Assembly: GCF_001427585.1 (NCBI RefSeq)
Contig: NZ_LMGY01000016.1
Span: forward strand, 397,440 to 461,439
Reading direction: 5' to 3'
Source of the DNA: Pseudoxanthomonas sp. Root630
GTDB lineage: Bacteria; Pseudomonadota; Gammaproteobacteria; Xanthomonadales; Xanthomonadaceae
Length of the DNA stretch: 64,000 bases
Shown here piece by piece: positions 1-9,432 of the stretch (position 1 is its first letter; each line of letters opens with the position of its first letter). A model generated the notes under the pieces. That model did no database searches, was not told the DNA's origin, and worked only from the letters and a program-made list of their open reading frames with translations. The position numbers were made by a program, and so were the translations under genes.

Positions 1-794
1 GCGCGCCCATCGAAGCGCACGATGCGGGTATCACGGATCTCACCGGGAGTGCGGCCCCGATAGACCACCACCGTGCCGCGATCCGTCACGGCAGACGACG
101 TGGTGCAGCAATCGCAGGTCGATGCGTCCAGCGACCACTCGGCCTGCTGCACCGCTGCGGCGTCGAACAGCGCCGCGCGCAGCATCATCGCGCCCCCTCC
201 GTGGCCATCGTGGTGCGCATGGCTGTCGCCCGGCGTCTTTTGCCGGCTGTCCAGCCAGGCCATGCCCAAGCGATCGCCGCCCTGCGGCCAGAACGTCACG
301 AAGCCGTTGTCGCCCAGCTTCGCGGTGGGCGGCACCAATGTCGGCGCGTTCCAGGTGGTGCCACCATCGGAGGAACGCACCAGGTCGATGCCGTAGTCCA
401 TGCGCGACGGCCCCGTGCTGCGCAACCAGTGCGCCCACAGCGATCCGTCCGCCAACGCGAAGACATGCGGCGTGTCGGCCCAGTTGACGAACCAGCCCGA
501 TCCTTCGGCGATGGTGCGCGGCGGCGCCCAGGTTCCTTCACGCCCGGCCAGACGACTGAAGCGCAGGCGATGGCCGGCCTCGCCCATCGGCTCCACCCAG
601 CTCAGCAACAGCGAACCGTCGGGCATGGACGCCAGGTCCGGCTGCGCCGCACCGGCGGGCGACGGCATGGTGTGCATGTCCACCACCGGCGCCGGATCGG
701 CGTTCGCCGCAGGCGGCGTGTCGGCGGATTCACACGCGGCGAGCGTGGCAAGGACGATCGCCAACACGGGCAACCACCAGCGCGGTACGGGCAT
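1..794 (-). CDS. Sialidase-like (BNR repeat) lipoprotein, 3' end missing
   Basis: The gene starts with ATG at 794 and runs off the left edge, so about 264 codons are visible and the end is missing. The N-terminus is a lipoprotein signal: a hydrophobic stretch ends in the lipobox LAAC (Cys 21), so the mature protein is probably an outer-membrane or periplasmic lipoprotein. Two features fit the exo-alpha-sialidase or BNR-repeat beta-propeller superfamily: an Asp-box-like SSDGGTTW near residue 140, and blade-like repeats such as [15 protein letters not shown] cysteine cluster near residue 228 is odd and could bind metal or form disulfides. Substrate unknown; many relatives are not sialidases. 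It is divergent from xseA. Confidence 0.75.
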   Translation of the reverse strand, partial: MPVPRWWLPVLAIVLATLAACESADTPPAANADPAPVVDMHTMPSPAGAAQPDLASMPDGSLLLSWVEPMGEAGHRLRFSRLAGREGTWAPPRTIAEGSGWFVNWADTPHVFALADGSLWAHWLRSTGPSRMDYGIDLVRSSDGGTTWNAPTLVPPTAKLGDNGFVTFWPQGGDRLGMAWLDSRQKTPGDSHAHHDGHGGGAMMLRAALFDAAAVQQAEWSLDASTCDCCTTSSAVTDRGTVVVYRGRTPGEIRDTRIVRFDGR

Positions 795-912
795 GTGGAC
801 GACTCCGGCCATCGGGACCCCGGCATTCCACCACGGAACGTGTCCCGGCGACCGCGACCGCATGTCGCAGGCCTTCGCGGCGCCGGCCGGCGCCACCGTT
901 TATCCTTCCAGC

Positions 913-2274
913 ATGACCGACACCGCCCGCGACATCCTCACGCCCAGCCAGCTGAACGCGCTGGCGCGCAACCTGCTGGAGGACACCTTCCCGCTGATCT
1001 GGGTGGAAGGCGAGCTGGGCAACGTCACGCGGCCGGCATCGGGGCACCTGTACTTCACCCTCAAGGACGCGCGCGCGCAGGTGAAGTGCGCCATGTTCAA
1101 GCCCAAGAGCCAGTGGCTGAAGTTCGCGCCGCGCGAAGGCCTGCGCGTGCTCGCGCGCGGACGGCTGACGCTTTACGAAGCGCGCGGCGACTATCAGTTG
1201 GTCGTCGACCACATGGAAGAAGCCGGCGAAGGCGCGCTGCGGCGCGCGTTCGAGGAATTGAAGGCGAAGCTCACCGCCGAGGGCCTGTTCGACGCCGACC
1301 GGAAGCGCCCGCTACCCGCGCATGTGCGGCGCCTTGCCGTGCTCACGTCGCCGACCGGCGCCGCCGTGCGTGACGTCCTGAGCGTCCTGCAACGGCGCTA
1401 CCCGTTGCTGGAGGTCGACGTGCTGCCCGTGCAGGTGCAGGGCGAAACGGCCGCGGCGCAGATCGTCGACATGCTGCAGCGCGCGGGGCGCAGCGGCCGC
1501 TATGACGTCCTGCTGGTCACCCGCGGCGGCGGTTCGCTGGAAGATCTCTGGGCGTTCAACGACGAACGCCTGGCGCGCGCGATCGCCGCTTCGCCGGTGC
1601 CGGTGGTATCCGCCGTCGGCCACGAAACCGACTTCAGCCTGGCCGACTTCGCCGCCGACCTGCGCGCGCCCACGCCATCGGTCGCCGCGGAACTGCTGGT
1701 GCCGGATCGCCGCGACCTGCTCGCACGCGTGGGCATGCTCAACAACCGGCTGGCGGGCACGCACGTCCACCGCCTGCGCAACGCCATGCAACGCGCCGAT
1801 CGCGCGGCGCTGCGCTTGAACGCACAACGCCCGCAGGCACGCTTGGCCATGCTCGGCCAACGTCAGGACGCCGCCGTGCGACGCCTGCATGCACTGTGGC
1901 AGGCGCGCCGGGCCGGTCATCTGGCGAGCCTGCGGCACGCCGAAGCGATCCTGCGTGCGCATGCCCCGCAGCGCCGCCTCGAACAGTTGCGCGCGCGCCT
2001 GCTCGCCCTTGCGCCACGCCCGCAGGCGTTGGTGGCCCGCACGCTGCAACGCGACGCCCTGCGCCTGCACGCCCTCGCCCGCTCACTGGAAGCCGTCAGC
2101 CCACTGGCCACCGTGGCACGCGGCTACGCACTGGTGACGAAGGAGGATGGGACGCTGGTGCGGTCGGTGGCGCAGGTGCAGGCAGGTGACCGGGTATCGG
2201 CGCGCATCGCCGACGGCCATGTGTCGCTCCAGGTCACGTCCACGCACACGACGCCCGCATCGGAAGACACCTGA
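913..2274 (+). CDS. xseA: Exodeoxyribonuclease VII large subunit
   Basis: XseA with XseB forms exonuclease VII, which degrades single-stranded DNA to oligonucleotides in repair. The 453-residue length is normal. The N-terminal 100 residues form the OB-fold ([16 protein letters not shown], then [12 protein letters not shown]). The catalytic region contains [17 protein letters not shown] and SAVGHETDF, both family hallmarks. The C-terminal part is a long Arg/Ala/Leu-rich helical region as expected of XseA. The frame stays open far upstream (from 400), but ATG 913 matches the family's N-terminus, so the upstream part is read-through over the divergent lipoprotein gene. No xseB is visible nearby. 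Confidence 0.95.
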   Translation: MTDTARDILTPSQLNALARNLLEDTFPLIWVEGELGNVTRPASGHLYFTLKDARAQVKCAMFKPKSQWLKFAPREGLRVLARGRLTLYEARGDYQLVVDHMEEAGEGALRRAFEELKAKLTAEGLFDADRKRPLPAHVRRLAVLTSPTGAAVRDVLSVLQRRYPLLEVDVLPVQVQGETAAAQIVDMLQRAGRSGRYDVLLVTRGGGSLEDLWAFNDERLARAIAASPVPVVSAVGHETDFSLADFAADLRAPTPSVAAELLVPDRRDLLARVGMLNNRLAGTHVHRLRNAMQRADRAALRLNAQRPQARLAMLGQRQDAAVRRLHALWQARRAGHLASLRHAEAILRAHAPQRRLEQLRARLLALAPRPQALVARTLQRDALRLHALARSLEAVSPLATVARGYALVTKEDGTLVRSVAQVQAGDRVSARIADGHVSLQVTSTHTTPASEDT

Positions 2275-2361
2275 TGAGCCGGGCGGCCGGCGCTCACCCC
2301 GCTTAACCCCACTCCCCAACCCCGCGCGTTCGACCTTCCGTCCCACACACGGAGTCACGCC

Positions 2362-4143
2362 ATGTCGCACCGCCGCCTGACCTTCACCCTGCTCGCCGTC
2401 GCCATCCTGGCCGGCTGCAAGTCCAGTCCCACCGCCCAACACGGGCCCGCCGAAGAAGCCGCGCTGGCCGCCGCCACCGCAGCGGATGCCGCCGCCGCGA
2501 GCGCGGACGCCGAGCGCCGCGAGCGCAGCACACTCGACAGCGTCGTCGTCACCGGCGCGCGGCTTTCGCGGCAGGACAAGGCCGCAGCAGCGGCCCCGCC
2601 AGCGTATGCCTACGCACCGCCGCCGCCCGCGCCGGCGTCCGTGGGTTATCTCCGCAGCAATGCCATCGGTGACGCAATCGCCTATCCGCAGGCGCAGCCC
2701 GCCGACACCGAGAAATACGCCGAGCGCGACGACAATCCGGTGCGGCGTACGCTGGACGAGCCCGTCTCGACGTTCTCCGTCGACGTGGATACCGGCAGCT
2801 ACAGCAACGTGCGCCGGATGCTGCGCGACGGCCAGCGGCCGCCGGCCGATGCGGTCCGCGCCGAAGAGTTCATCAACTACTTCCGCTACGGCCATGCCGC
2901 GCCCACGGATCGCAGCCGCCCGTTCCGCGTGACCACCGAACTGGCGCCCGCGCCGTGGAACGCCAAGCGCCAGGTGCTGATGGTCGGCATCAAGGGCTAC
3001 GACGTGCCGAAGGCGACGCTGCCAGCGTCCAATCTGGTCTTCCTGCTCGACACGTCCGGCTCGATGGAATCGCCGGACAAACTGCCGCTGCTGAAGCAGT
3101 CCTTCGCCCAGCTGGTGCCGCAGCTGCGCGCGCAGGACCGCGTCAGCATCGTGGTCTATGCAGGCTCCGCCGGCCTGGTGCTGCCGCCCACGCCCGGCGA
3201 CCGCCACGACGAGATCCTCGCCGCACTGGATCGCCTGCAGGCCGGCGGCAGCACCAACGGCGGCGACGGCATCCGCCTGGCGTATGCGATGGCCAAGCAG
3301 GCCTACGTCCCGAATGGCGTCAACCGCGTGATCCTGGCCACCGATGGCGACTTCAACGTGGGCACTGTCAGCCAGGACGCGCTGGAAACGATGGTGGCGG
3401 ACCAGCGCAAGTCGGGCATCGCGCTGACCACGCTGGGTTTCGGCACCGGCAACTACAACGATGCCCTGGCCGAGAAGCTGGCCGACGTGGGCGATGGCAA
3501 CCATGCCTACATCGATACGCTGCAGGAAGGCCGCAAGGTGCTGGTGGAGGAAATGCAGTCCACCCTGCTGACCATCGCGCGCGACGTGAAGATCCAGGTG
3601 GAGTTCAATCCGGCCGTAGTCGCGGAGTACCGGTTGATCGGGTACGAAAACCGCGTGCTGGCGAACGAGGACTTCGCCAACGACAAGGTGGACGCCGGCG
3701 ACATCGGTGCCGGGCATGAGGTGACGGCCCTGTACGAAATCACGCCGGTCGGTTCCGGCGTGGATCGCCTGCCGGCGCTGCGTTACGGCGGCAAGACCGC
3801 GGTGGCCGACGCGGGCACCGGTGAGGTCGCCCACCTGCGCCTGCGCTACAAACTGCCCGGCCAGGACGCCAGCCGCCTGATCGAAGCACCGATCGCACGC
3901 GATTCGCTGACGACGCAACCTACCGACGCGTTCCGCTTCGCTACCGCCGTGGCCGCCTATGCGGACCTGCTGCGCGGTGGACAGCGCATCGACGGCTGGG
4001 CATGGAACGACGTAGCGCGCACCGCCCGTGCTTCAACGGGGCGCGATCCCTACGGACTGAAAGCTGAGTTCGTCGGCATGATCGACCAGGCGCATCGCCT
4101 GGTCGCCCAGCAGACGGATGCGCCGGCGATTGCGGTGGATTGA
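2362..4143 (+). CDS. von Willebrand factor A-domain lipoprotein (YfbK-like)
   Basis: A 593-residue protein with a lipoprotein signal (lipobox LAGC, Cys 19). The vWA MIDAS motif DTSGSM lies at residues 230-235, inside VFLLDTSGSM. The region before it (SVDVDTGSYSNVRRML, EEFINYFRYG) matches the conserved N-terminal domain of YfbK-type vWA proteins, and the last third resembles their DUF3520 tail. Residues 58-72 read LDSVVVTGARLSRQD, followed by an Ala/Pro-rich linker. That motif resembles the N-terminal region of TonB-dependent receptors, yet no beta-barrel follows. The same motif recurs in the anti-sigma-like protein at 8317-9432. The role is unknown; vWA domains usually bind metal and protein partners. 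Confidence 0.85.
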   Translation: MSHRRLTFTLLAVAILAGCKSSPTAQHGPAEEAALAAATAADAAAASADAERRERSTLDSVVVTGARLSRQDKAAAAAPPAYAYAPPPPAPASVGYLRSNAIGDAIAYPQAQPADTEKYAERDDNPVRRTLDEPVSTFSVDVDTGSYSNVRRMLRDGQRPPADAVRAEEFINYFRYGHAAPTDRSRPFRVTTELAPAPWNAKRQVLMVGIKGYDVPKATLPASNLVFLLDTSGSMESPDKLPLLKQSFAQLVPQLRAQDRVSIVVYAGSAGLVLPPTPGDRHDEILAALDRLQAGGSTNGGDGIRLAYAMAKQAYVPNGVNRVILATDGDFNVGTVSQDALETMVADQRKSGIALTTLGFGTGNYNDALAEKLADVGDGNHAYIDTLQEGRKVLVEEMQSTLLTIARDVKIQVEFNPAVVAEYRLIGYENRVLANEDFANDKVDAGDIGAGHEVTALYEITPVGSGVDRLPALRYGGKTAVADAGTGEVAHLRLRYKLPGQDASRLIEAPIARDSLTTQPTDAFRFATAVAAYADLLRGGQRIDGWAWNDVARTARASTGRDPYGLKAEFVGMIDQAHRLVAQQTDAPAIAVD

Positions 4144-4152
4144 GTCTGGCGG

Positions 4153-4178
4153 GGCGGGGCCGCATGCTCGGCCCCGCC
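4153..4178 (+). terminator. GC-rich hairpin after the vWA gene
   Basis: A perfect 10-bp inverted repeat (GGCGGGGCCG, loop CATGCT, CGGCCCCGCC) lies 10 bases after the vWA stop codon. It has no T-run, so termination would be inefficient or Rho-assisted. A near twin lies between acpP and fabF at 53673-53694. Confidence 0.55.
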
Positions 4179-4190
4179 GGAGCGAGCGCC

Positions 4191-4580
4191 ATGCGCGTAG
4201 GTCGGATCATGCTGGGGGTACTGCTTGCCCTTCCCGGCACAGCGTTTGCCGAAAGCTGTGGAACGGCCGTCACCCTCGTCAACAACCGGTCCTATTCGGT
4301 CACCGTGACGATGAAGACCTTCTACATGGATCGCGACCTCGCTGCTCCCGCGCCCGATGACTTCGCCACGCCTGTCCCGACCTGGGAGGTACCGCCTTAT
4401 TTCTCCAGGCTCCTCGATGTCGAGGTCGCTGCAGGACAATCCAAATCCGTCTCGCTACGACGTCTGTGTACGGGCGATTTCTGGCTCAACTGGCGCGAGC
4501 AGCCGACCGGTGGAAAGCCAGGTTCGTCAGGACAGTTGAGGCGCCCTAGCTACAACACGCCCATCCACATCGGTGGATAA
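4191..4580 (+). CDS. Small secreted protein of unknown function
   Basis: A 129-residue protein I do not recognise. ATG 4191 is preceded by GGAG and begins a typical signal peptide (MRVGRIMLGVLLALPG, likely cleaved near AFAES), so the product is probably periplasmic or secreted. The mature part has about 110 residues with two cysteines, one near the mature N-terminus (ESCGTA) and one near RLCTGDFWLNW. It is beta-rich in appearance (VTLVNNRSYSVTVTMKTF), compatible with a small disulfide-linked beta-sandwich. The gene follows the vWA lipoprotein gene across a hairpin and converges on the GGDEF-EAL gene 18 bases further on. An in-frame start further upstream (from 4140) would remove the signal peptide from the N-terminus, so it is unlikely. 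Confidence 0.7.
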   Translation: MRVGRIMLGVLLALPGTAFAESCGTAVTLVNNRSYSVTVTMKTFYMDRDLAAPAPDDFATPVPTWEVPPYFSRLLDVEVAAGQSKSVSLRRLCTGDFWLNWREQPTGGKPGSSGQLRRPSYNTPIHIGG

Positions 4581-4598
4581 GTCTCCGCAAGCGTAGGC

Positions 4599-7505
4599 TT
4601 ATGCGATGTCGGTGGTCGCCACGGCCATCTGTGCCGCCGGACGACCCAGCAGGTAGCCCTGCCCCAGATGGCAGCCCAGCTCCACGAGCGACTGGCGCTG
4701 CTCTTCGGTTTCCACGCCTTCGGCGATGGTTTCGATGCCCAGCGTGCCGGCCAGTGCGAGGATCGCGCGCACCAATGCCAGGCTTTCTGGCCGCGCTTCG
4801 TTGCCCAGCCCGGAGACGAAACTGCGGTCGATCTTGAGCACCGAGATCGGGAACCGGTGCAGGTAGGACAATGCCGAGAAGCCGGTGCCGAAGTCGTCCA
4901 GCTGCGCCAGGATGCCGTGCTGACGCAGCGTGCGCAGGATGCGCAACGTCCGGGGCGCGTCATCCAGCAGCGCGACCTCGGTGATCTCCAGCCGCAGCTG
5001 CGACGGGTCGGCCCCCTGGGTCTCGAACATGGCCAACAGGCGATCGGCGAAATCAGGCGAACGGAAGTGCCGCGGCGACACGTTGACCGAGATGTAGCCC
5101 TCCACGCCACGCGCGATCTGCCGCACGACCTGTTCGTAAAGCAACCAGTCGACCTGTTCGATCAGCCCGCTGTCCTCGCCCAGCCCGATGAACTCCGCCG
5201 GCAGCAGCAGGCCGCGACGCTCGTGCTGCCAGCGCAGCAGCGCTTCGTGTCCGATCACGCGACCGTCGTCCATCCGGCGAATGGGTTGGTAGAACGGCAG
5301 GAAGTCGCGGTTGATGATGGCGCGGCGCAGGTCGGCTTCCAGATCCAGGCTCTGCATCGCCGCCTCGCGCATCGCCTCGTCGAACAGCGCGGAGCGGTCG
5401 CGCCCCTGCTCCTTCGCCCGATACATCGCCGCGTCGGCGTCGCGCAACAGCTCCTCGCCGTTGCGGTAGCGCGGATGCCAGATGGCGATGCCGAGACTGG
5501 CGGACGGAAAAAGCTCGCGCCCCGCCACCCACATCGGCCGTCCCAGCACCGACAGCAGGCGCTGGGCGAAATCGCGCACGTTCTCCACGCCATCGGCGTA
5601 CTCGACCAGCAGCGCGAACTCGTCGCCGCCAAGCCGCGCGACCACGTCGTCCCCGCGCACGCTCATGGTGATGCGGCGTGCGACTTCCACCAGCAGTTCG
5701 TCGCCGGCCGCGTGGCCCATGCTGTCGTTGACCAGCTTGAAGCGGTCCAGGTCGAGGAACAGCACCGCGAATGCCTGGCCGTCGCCGTGGCGCGCGCGTT
5801 CGATCGCCGCCGACAGCCGGTCGAGCAGGTGCGGCCGGTTGGGCAGGCCGGTCAACGCATCGTGCGTGGCCTGGTAGGTGAGCTGCTGTTCGGCGCGCAA
5901 GCGCTCGCTGATCTGCCCGCGCAGCTGGTGGTTGGCTTCGTTGAGCTCGCGGGTGCGTTCTTCTACCCGACGCTCGAGGTCGGCATGCGCGCTGCGCAGG
6001 CGATCCTGCGTGAGCTGGCGATCCAGGCCGTTGCCGATGTGGTGGGCGACGAACGTCAGCAGGTTCTGGTCGTGCGACGTGAACTTCACTTCATCGGAGT
6101 AACTCTGGACCACCACCGTGCCGACGACGTCCTCACCACGGAACAGCGGCACGCCCAGCCAACTGTGGGCGGGCGGGCCATGCTGCAGTACCTTGCCCGC
6201 CTCGGCGAGTTGCCCGATCACCTCGCGGTCGGCGAGCAGCGGACGCCCGGTGGCGACGACGTACTCCGTCAGGCCGTTGGTCATCCGCCGCGCCTTGCGC
6301 ATCGGGTCGCGTTCGTCGATCGAGTACGGGAAGTTCAGCTCCTCGCCATCGTCCGAGATCAGCGCGATGTAGAAGTTGCGGGCGTTGATCAGCTCGTCCA
6401 CCACCACGTGGACGTCGGCGTAGAAGCGCTCCAGGCTCTCGGAGGTGATCGCCAGCTCGGTGATGCGGAACAGCGCGCGCTGCAGCTTTTCGGCGCGCTT
6501 GCGCTCCATGATCTCCGCCTGCAACTCGCGGTTGGCGCGCTGCAGTTCGTGGGTGCGCACCGCCACGCGGTGCTCCAGCTCCACGTGGGCGTGCTTGCGG
6601 TCCAGCGCGGTCAGGATGTGCTGGGCCACGTAGCCGAGCAACGCGCGGTCTTCGTCGGCATAGCTGGCGGGCGTGTCGTAGCTCTGCACGACGATGGCGC
6701 CGCAGACGCGGTCGTCGCGCCGCATCGGCACGCCCAGCCAGTCCAGGCTGTCGGGGCCGTGCGATGGATCGCGGACGACGCCCAGCTTCTGCCGGATCAC
6801 CGCCGAGGGACCGCGCAGCGGCTGGCCGTGGCGCAGCAGCGCGAAGGTCATGCTGTTGGCCATTTCCTCTTCGCCGAACTCGCGCTCCGGCTCGGCGATG
6901 TACGGGTCGCGCTGGTCCGCGAAGTACAGGAAGCGGACCGTGCGTCGCTGGTCGTCGTAGAGGACGATGTAGCAGTTCTCCGCATACATCAGCGAGTTCA
7001 CCACCGCGTGGATGCGGCGGAGCATTTCCGGCATCTCGAGATCGGCACCCGCCAGGTCGGCGATCTCGTACAGCGCCTGCTGCAGCCGCTTGGATTTCTC
7101 CAGCGAGACGATGCGCGCCTGCGCGCGCGACGCATCCAGCGTGGTCACCAGCAGGGTGCGGGCCAGCAGCAGCCAGGATTCTTCTTCGACCGTCGACAGC
7201 GGACCGGGCAACGCCACCGCGAGGGCGACCCGCGCGTTGCCGTCGGCGTTGTCCCAGGCATGCACGCGCAGCTCCGGGCCGTCGTGCTCGACGACGGTCT
7301 CGGCCAGCGCATGCTCGGCACGGCGTCGCAGCATGGCGGAGGCCCCCGGCGTGGCGCCGGCCCCGTTGCCCAGCGCCCAGTCCCGCCAGCAGACCGCCAG
7401 CTCGGCACCCGCCGGCAGCAGCCCACGCAGGATCGACGCGATCCGCTCTGCGGGCGACGCGGGCGTGCTGGCCGGATTGTCTGCGCTGACCGATGGCGTA
7501 GGCAT
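4599..7505 (-). CDS. GAF-GAF-GGDEF-EAL cyclic-di-GMP signalling protein
   Basis: A 968-residue soluble protein, probably sensory, that makes or degrades cyclic di-GMP. Two GAF-like domains (about residues 140-300 and 340-495) share the pattern SWLGVP/LDWLGVP followed by VVVQSY; each is followed by a coiled coil rich in Glu/Arg. The GGDEF domain (about 545-710) has an intact RLGGDEF at 624-630, implying diguanylate cyclase activity. The EAL domain (about 725-965) has an intact EALLRW at 754 and DDFGTGFS at 870, implying phosphodiesterase activity. No membrane segment is visible, so GAF ligands would be cytoplasmic. ATG 7505 was preferred over an in-frame start at 7559 because the intervening residues do not look like protein. 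Confidence 0.92.
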   Translation of the reverse strand: MPTPSVSADNPASTPASPAERIASILRGLLPAGAELAVCWRDWALGNGAGATPGASAMLRRRAEHALAETVVEHDGPELRVHAWDNADGNARVALAVALPGPLSTVEEESWLLLARTLLVTTLDASRAQARIVSLEKSKRLQQALYEIADLAGADLEMPEMLRRIHAVVNSLMYAENCYIVLYDDQRRTVRFLYFADQRDPYIAEPEREFGEEEMANSMTFALLRHGQPLRGPSAVIRQKLGVVRDPSHGPDSLDWLGVPMRRDDRVCGAIVVQSYDTPASYADEDRALLGYVAQHILTALDRKHAHVELEHRVAVRTHELQRANRELQAEIMERKRAEKLQRALFRITELAITSESLERFYADVHVVVDELINARNFYIALISDDGEELNFPYSIDERDPMRKARRMTNGLTEYVVATGRPLLADREVIGQLAEAGKVLQHGPPAHSWLGVPLFRGEDVVGTVVVQSYSDEVKFTSHDQNLLTFVAHHIGNGLDRQLTQDRLRSAHADLERRVEERTRELNEANHQLRGQISERLRAEQQLTYQATHDALTGLPNRPHLLDRLSAAIERARHGDGQAFAVLFLDLDRFKLVNDSMGHAAGDELLVEVARRITMSVRGDDVVARLGGDEFALLVEYADGVENVRDFAQRLLSVLGRPMWVAGRELFPSASLGIAIWHPRYRNGEELLRDADAAMYRAKEQGRDRSALFDEAMREAAMQSLDLEADLRRAIINRDFLPFYQPIRRMDDGRVIGHEALLRWQHERRGLLLPAEFIGLGEDSGLIEQVDWLLYEQVVRQIARGVEGYISVNVSPRHFRSPDFADRLLAMFETQGADPSQLRLEITEVALLDDAPRTLRILRTLRQHGILAQLDDFGTGFSALSYLHRFPISVLKIDRSFVSGLGNEARPESLALVRAILALAGTLGIETIAEGVETEEQRQSLVELGCHLGQGYLLGRPAAQMAVATTDIA

Positions 7506-7765
7506 GACCGTGTCCCGACAGAGACGGTGCGTGTATCTGGATATCCCCCGGGCGAGCATACCGCCTGCCGACCCCTGAACGGAAACCGCCGGGCAACCCC
7601 ATCCCGACCCGCTATGCGTTCACCCCTTGCGTGTGCCAGACCTTCGCCAGCGCCATCGCCGTCTTCGCCGACCCCGGAACATCCGCGACCGGATGGCTGA
7701 ACGCGTCGGCCGTGTCGCCCCGCCCCGGCTTCACGACCGTGCATGGACCGCTTACGCTGGTGGCG

Positions 7766-8320
7766 GTGAACGACCTTGCCGAACCCGCCGACGAAACCCT
7801 GATGCTGGCCTACGCCGCCGGCGACGCGTCGGCCTTCGAACAGCTCTATGCCCGCCATCGCGGGCCGCTGTACCGGTTCCTGTTGCGCCATCTGCGCGAT
7901 GCGGCGATGGCGGACGAGTTCTTCCAGGACACGTGGCAGCGCGTGATCGCCGCGCGCCAGGGCTGGAAACCGGAAGCGGCGTTCGGGACGTGGCTGTACC
8001 GGATCGCGCACAATCGGCTGAACGACCACTGGCGCGCACTGAAGCACCGGCCGGCGACCCCCGAGGATGCGGAAGCCCGCACCGAGCGCGTGCCGGACCC
8101 GGATACGCCCGAGCGGCAGCTGTCCGAGTTCGAACAACGCCGCCGGTTGCAGGTCGCGATGGACGAATTGCCGCCCGAGCAGCGCGAAGTGCTGCTGTTG
8201 CGGCTGGAGCAGGAACTGACCCTGGAGGAGATCGGCGAGATCACCGGCGTGGGCCGGGAAACCGTGAAATCGCGGTTGCGGTATGCGATGGACCGGTTGC
8301 GGTCGAGGTTGAACGAATGA
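7766..8320 (+). CDS. ECF-family RNA polymerase sigma factor
   Basis: An extracytoplasmic-function sigma factor of 184 residues, a typical size. Region 2 reads FEQLYARHRGPLYRFLLRHL, then DEFFQDTWQRV and FGTWLYRIAHNRLNDHWR. Region 4 reads LPPEQREVLLLRLEQELT, then EEIGEITGVGRETVKSRLRYA, a clear helix-turn-helix. The start is uncertain: GTG 7766 gives the usual ECF N-terminus, whereas the frame is open back to 7631. The stop codon overlaps the start of the next gene (ATGA), so the sigma factor and its membrane partner are coupled. That partner probably holds it at the membrane and releases it on an envelope signal. Its regulon cannot be read from this window. Confidence 0.9.
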   Translation: MNDLAEPADETLMLAYAAGDASAFEQLYARHRGPLYRFLLRHLRDAAMADEFFQDTWQRVIAARQGWKPEAAFGTWLYRIAHNRLNDHWRALKHRPATPEDAEARTERVPDPDTPERQLSEFEQRRRLQVAMDELPPEQREVLLLRLEQELTLEEIGEITGVGRETVKSRLRYAMDRLRSRLNE

Positions 8321-9432
8321 AGACGCCCCACGAACCCCTGACGCCCGAAGAGCGCGCGCTGGCGCAGTCCCTGTCCAGGCTCGGTCCGCATGGCGGCCCG
8401 TCGCCCGGCCTGGATGCACGCATCCTCGGCGCGGCCCGTGCAGCCGTGCAGGAATCTCCGGCACCGCGCGGCGGGACGGTGCCGCCGGTACGCCGCCGCT
8501 GGCCGCTCGGCCTCGGCGTGGCGGCCTCCGTGCTGCTGGCCGCCGGCATCGCATGGCAGCTGCGGCCCACCCACGAGATGCTGGCCGCCAGCGAGGTGCC
8601 GGTGCTGGCCAAGCACGATGCCGCCGTGATGTCCGCACCCGCGGAACAGGCCGCCGATGCAGCGGCAGTACCTGAGATGGACGCAGCCGCTGCGGCCCCC
8701 GCCGCCGAGCCCTACGAGCCTCCTCCGCCGATCCGGCAGCTCGCCCCGCCCAAAGTCGAGGCCACGCCGGCGCCCTCCAGCCCGGCCCGCAGGAATGCGG
8801 AAGCCGCTGCGCGCCAGGAGGCACCCCCCAAGCGCGGCCCGCTGTCGATGATTCCGGCCGTGCCGGGCCTGCCCGCTCCGGCCGAACCGGCATTTGCCCG
8901 CAAGACGACGACACCCCAGGCGTTCCCTGAGGCCGTCGAAGATCGCGCCGCCGCGGCCGCCGATTTCGAGGAACGCGCCCAGCAACAGCAGGCCCGCCAA
9001 CGCGCATCGGCGGAGCAGCAACGCGAACAGCAGTTGCGCAGCGAAAGCGAGCGACGCGCAAGCGAAGCCAAGGCGGCCGCCGATACCTCCGATTCGCTCG
9101 ACGCCGTCATGGTCACCGGATCACGGATCTCGCGGCAGGATGGCTTCGTGGCAGCGCCCGCTGCGGCCCCGCCTCCGCCCCCGCCCGCCCCGGCCGCCAG
9201 CGCGGGCGCCGCGTCGCCCAGCGTGGCGCGCAATGCACTGCGTCGTACCGACCTGCAGGTGCCGGTGGACGAAGATGCGCGCCTGACGCCGGCCGAGTGG
9301 CTGGACCGTATCCGCCTGCGCCGCGACCTGGGCGATAACGCCAATGCGTTGCGCAGCCTGCAGCTGTTCGTGCAGGAGCATCCCTTCCAGCGCGTGCCGG
9401 ACGACCTGCGACCGCTGCTGGGAACGCCGTGA
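8317..9432 (+). CDS. One-pass membrane anti-sigma-like protein with TonB-box-like motif
   Basis: A 371-residue protein overlapping the ECF sigma stop codon by 4 bases. Residues 1-60 would be cytoplasmic and contact the sigma factor; residues 62-81 (WPLGLGVAASVLLAAGIAW) form one membrane helix. The periplasmic part is Ala/Pro-rich, then a Gln/Glu/Arg coiled coil (about 210-255), then LDAVMVTGSRISRQD (261-275), then a poly-Pro stretch, then a folded tail (about 315-371, LTPAEWLDRIRLRRDLGD). The anti-sigma role is inferred from operon position and topology; no zinc-binding anti-sigma motif (HxxxCxxC) is present. The motif at 261-275 repeats that of the vWA lipoprotein 6.5 kb upstream, with a similar charged segment before and Pro-rich segment after. 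Confidence 0.75.
   Translation: MKTPHEPLTPEERALAQSLSRLGPHGGPSPGLDARILGAARAAVQESPAPRGGTVPPVRRRWPLGLGVAASVLLAAGIAWQLRPTHEMLAASEVPVLAKHDAAVMSAPAEQAADAAAVPEMDAAAAAPAAEPYEPPPPIRQLAPPKVEATPAPSSPARRNAEAAARQEAPPKRGPLSMIPAVPGLPAPAEPAFARKTTTPQAFPEAVEDRAAAAADFEERAQQQQARQRASAEQQREQQLRSESERRASEAKAAADTSDSLDAVMVTGSRISRQDGFVAAPAAAPPPPPPAPAASAGAASPSVARNALRRTDLQVPVDEDARLTPAEWLDRIRLRRDLGDNANALRSLQLFVQEHPFQRVPDDLRPLLGTP

Noticed and set aside
400-912. N-terminal extension of xseA
   Set aside because: The frame is open, but the translation lacks protein-like character and overlaps the divergent lipoprotein gene. XseA's conserved N-terminus begins at 913.
4668-7700. A 1010-residue open frame on the plus strand opposite the GGDEF-EAL gene
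   Set aside because: Its translation is low-complexity and rich in Arg, Gln, His and Ala. The opposite strand has full GAF, GGDEF and EAL motifs. High-GC DNA produces such antisense frames.
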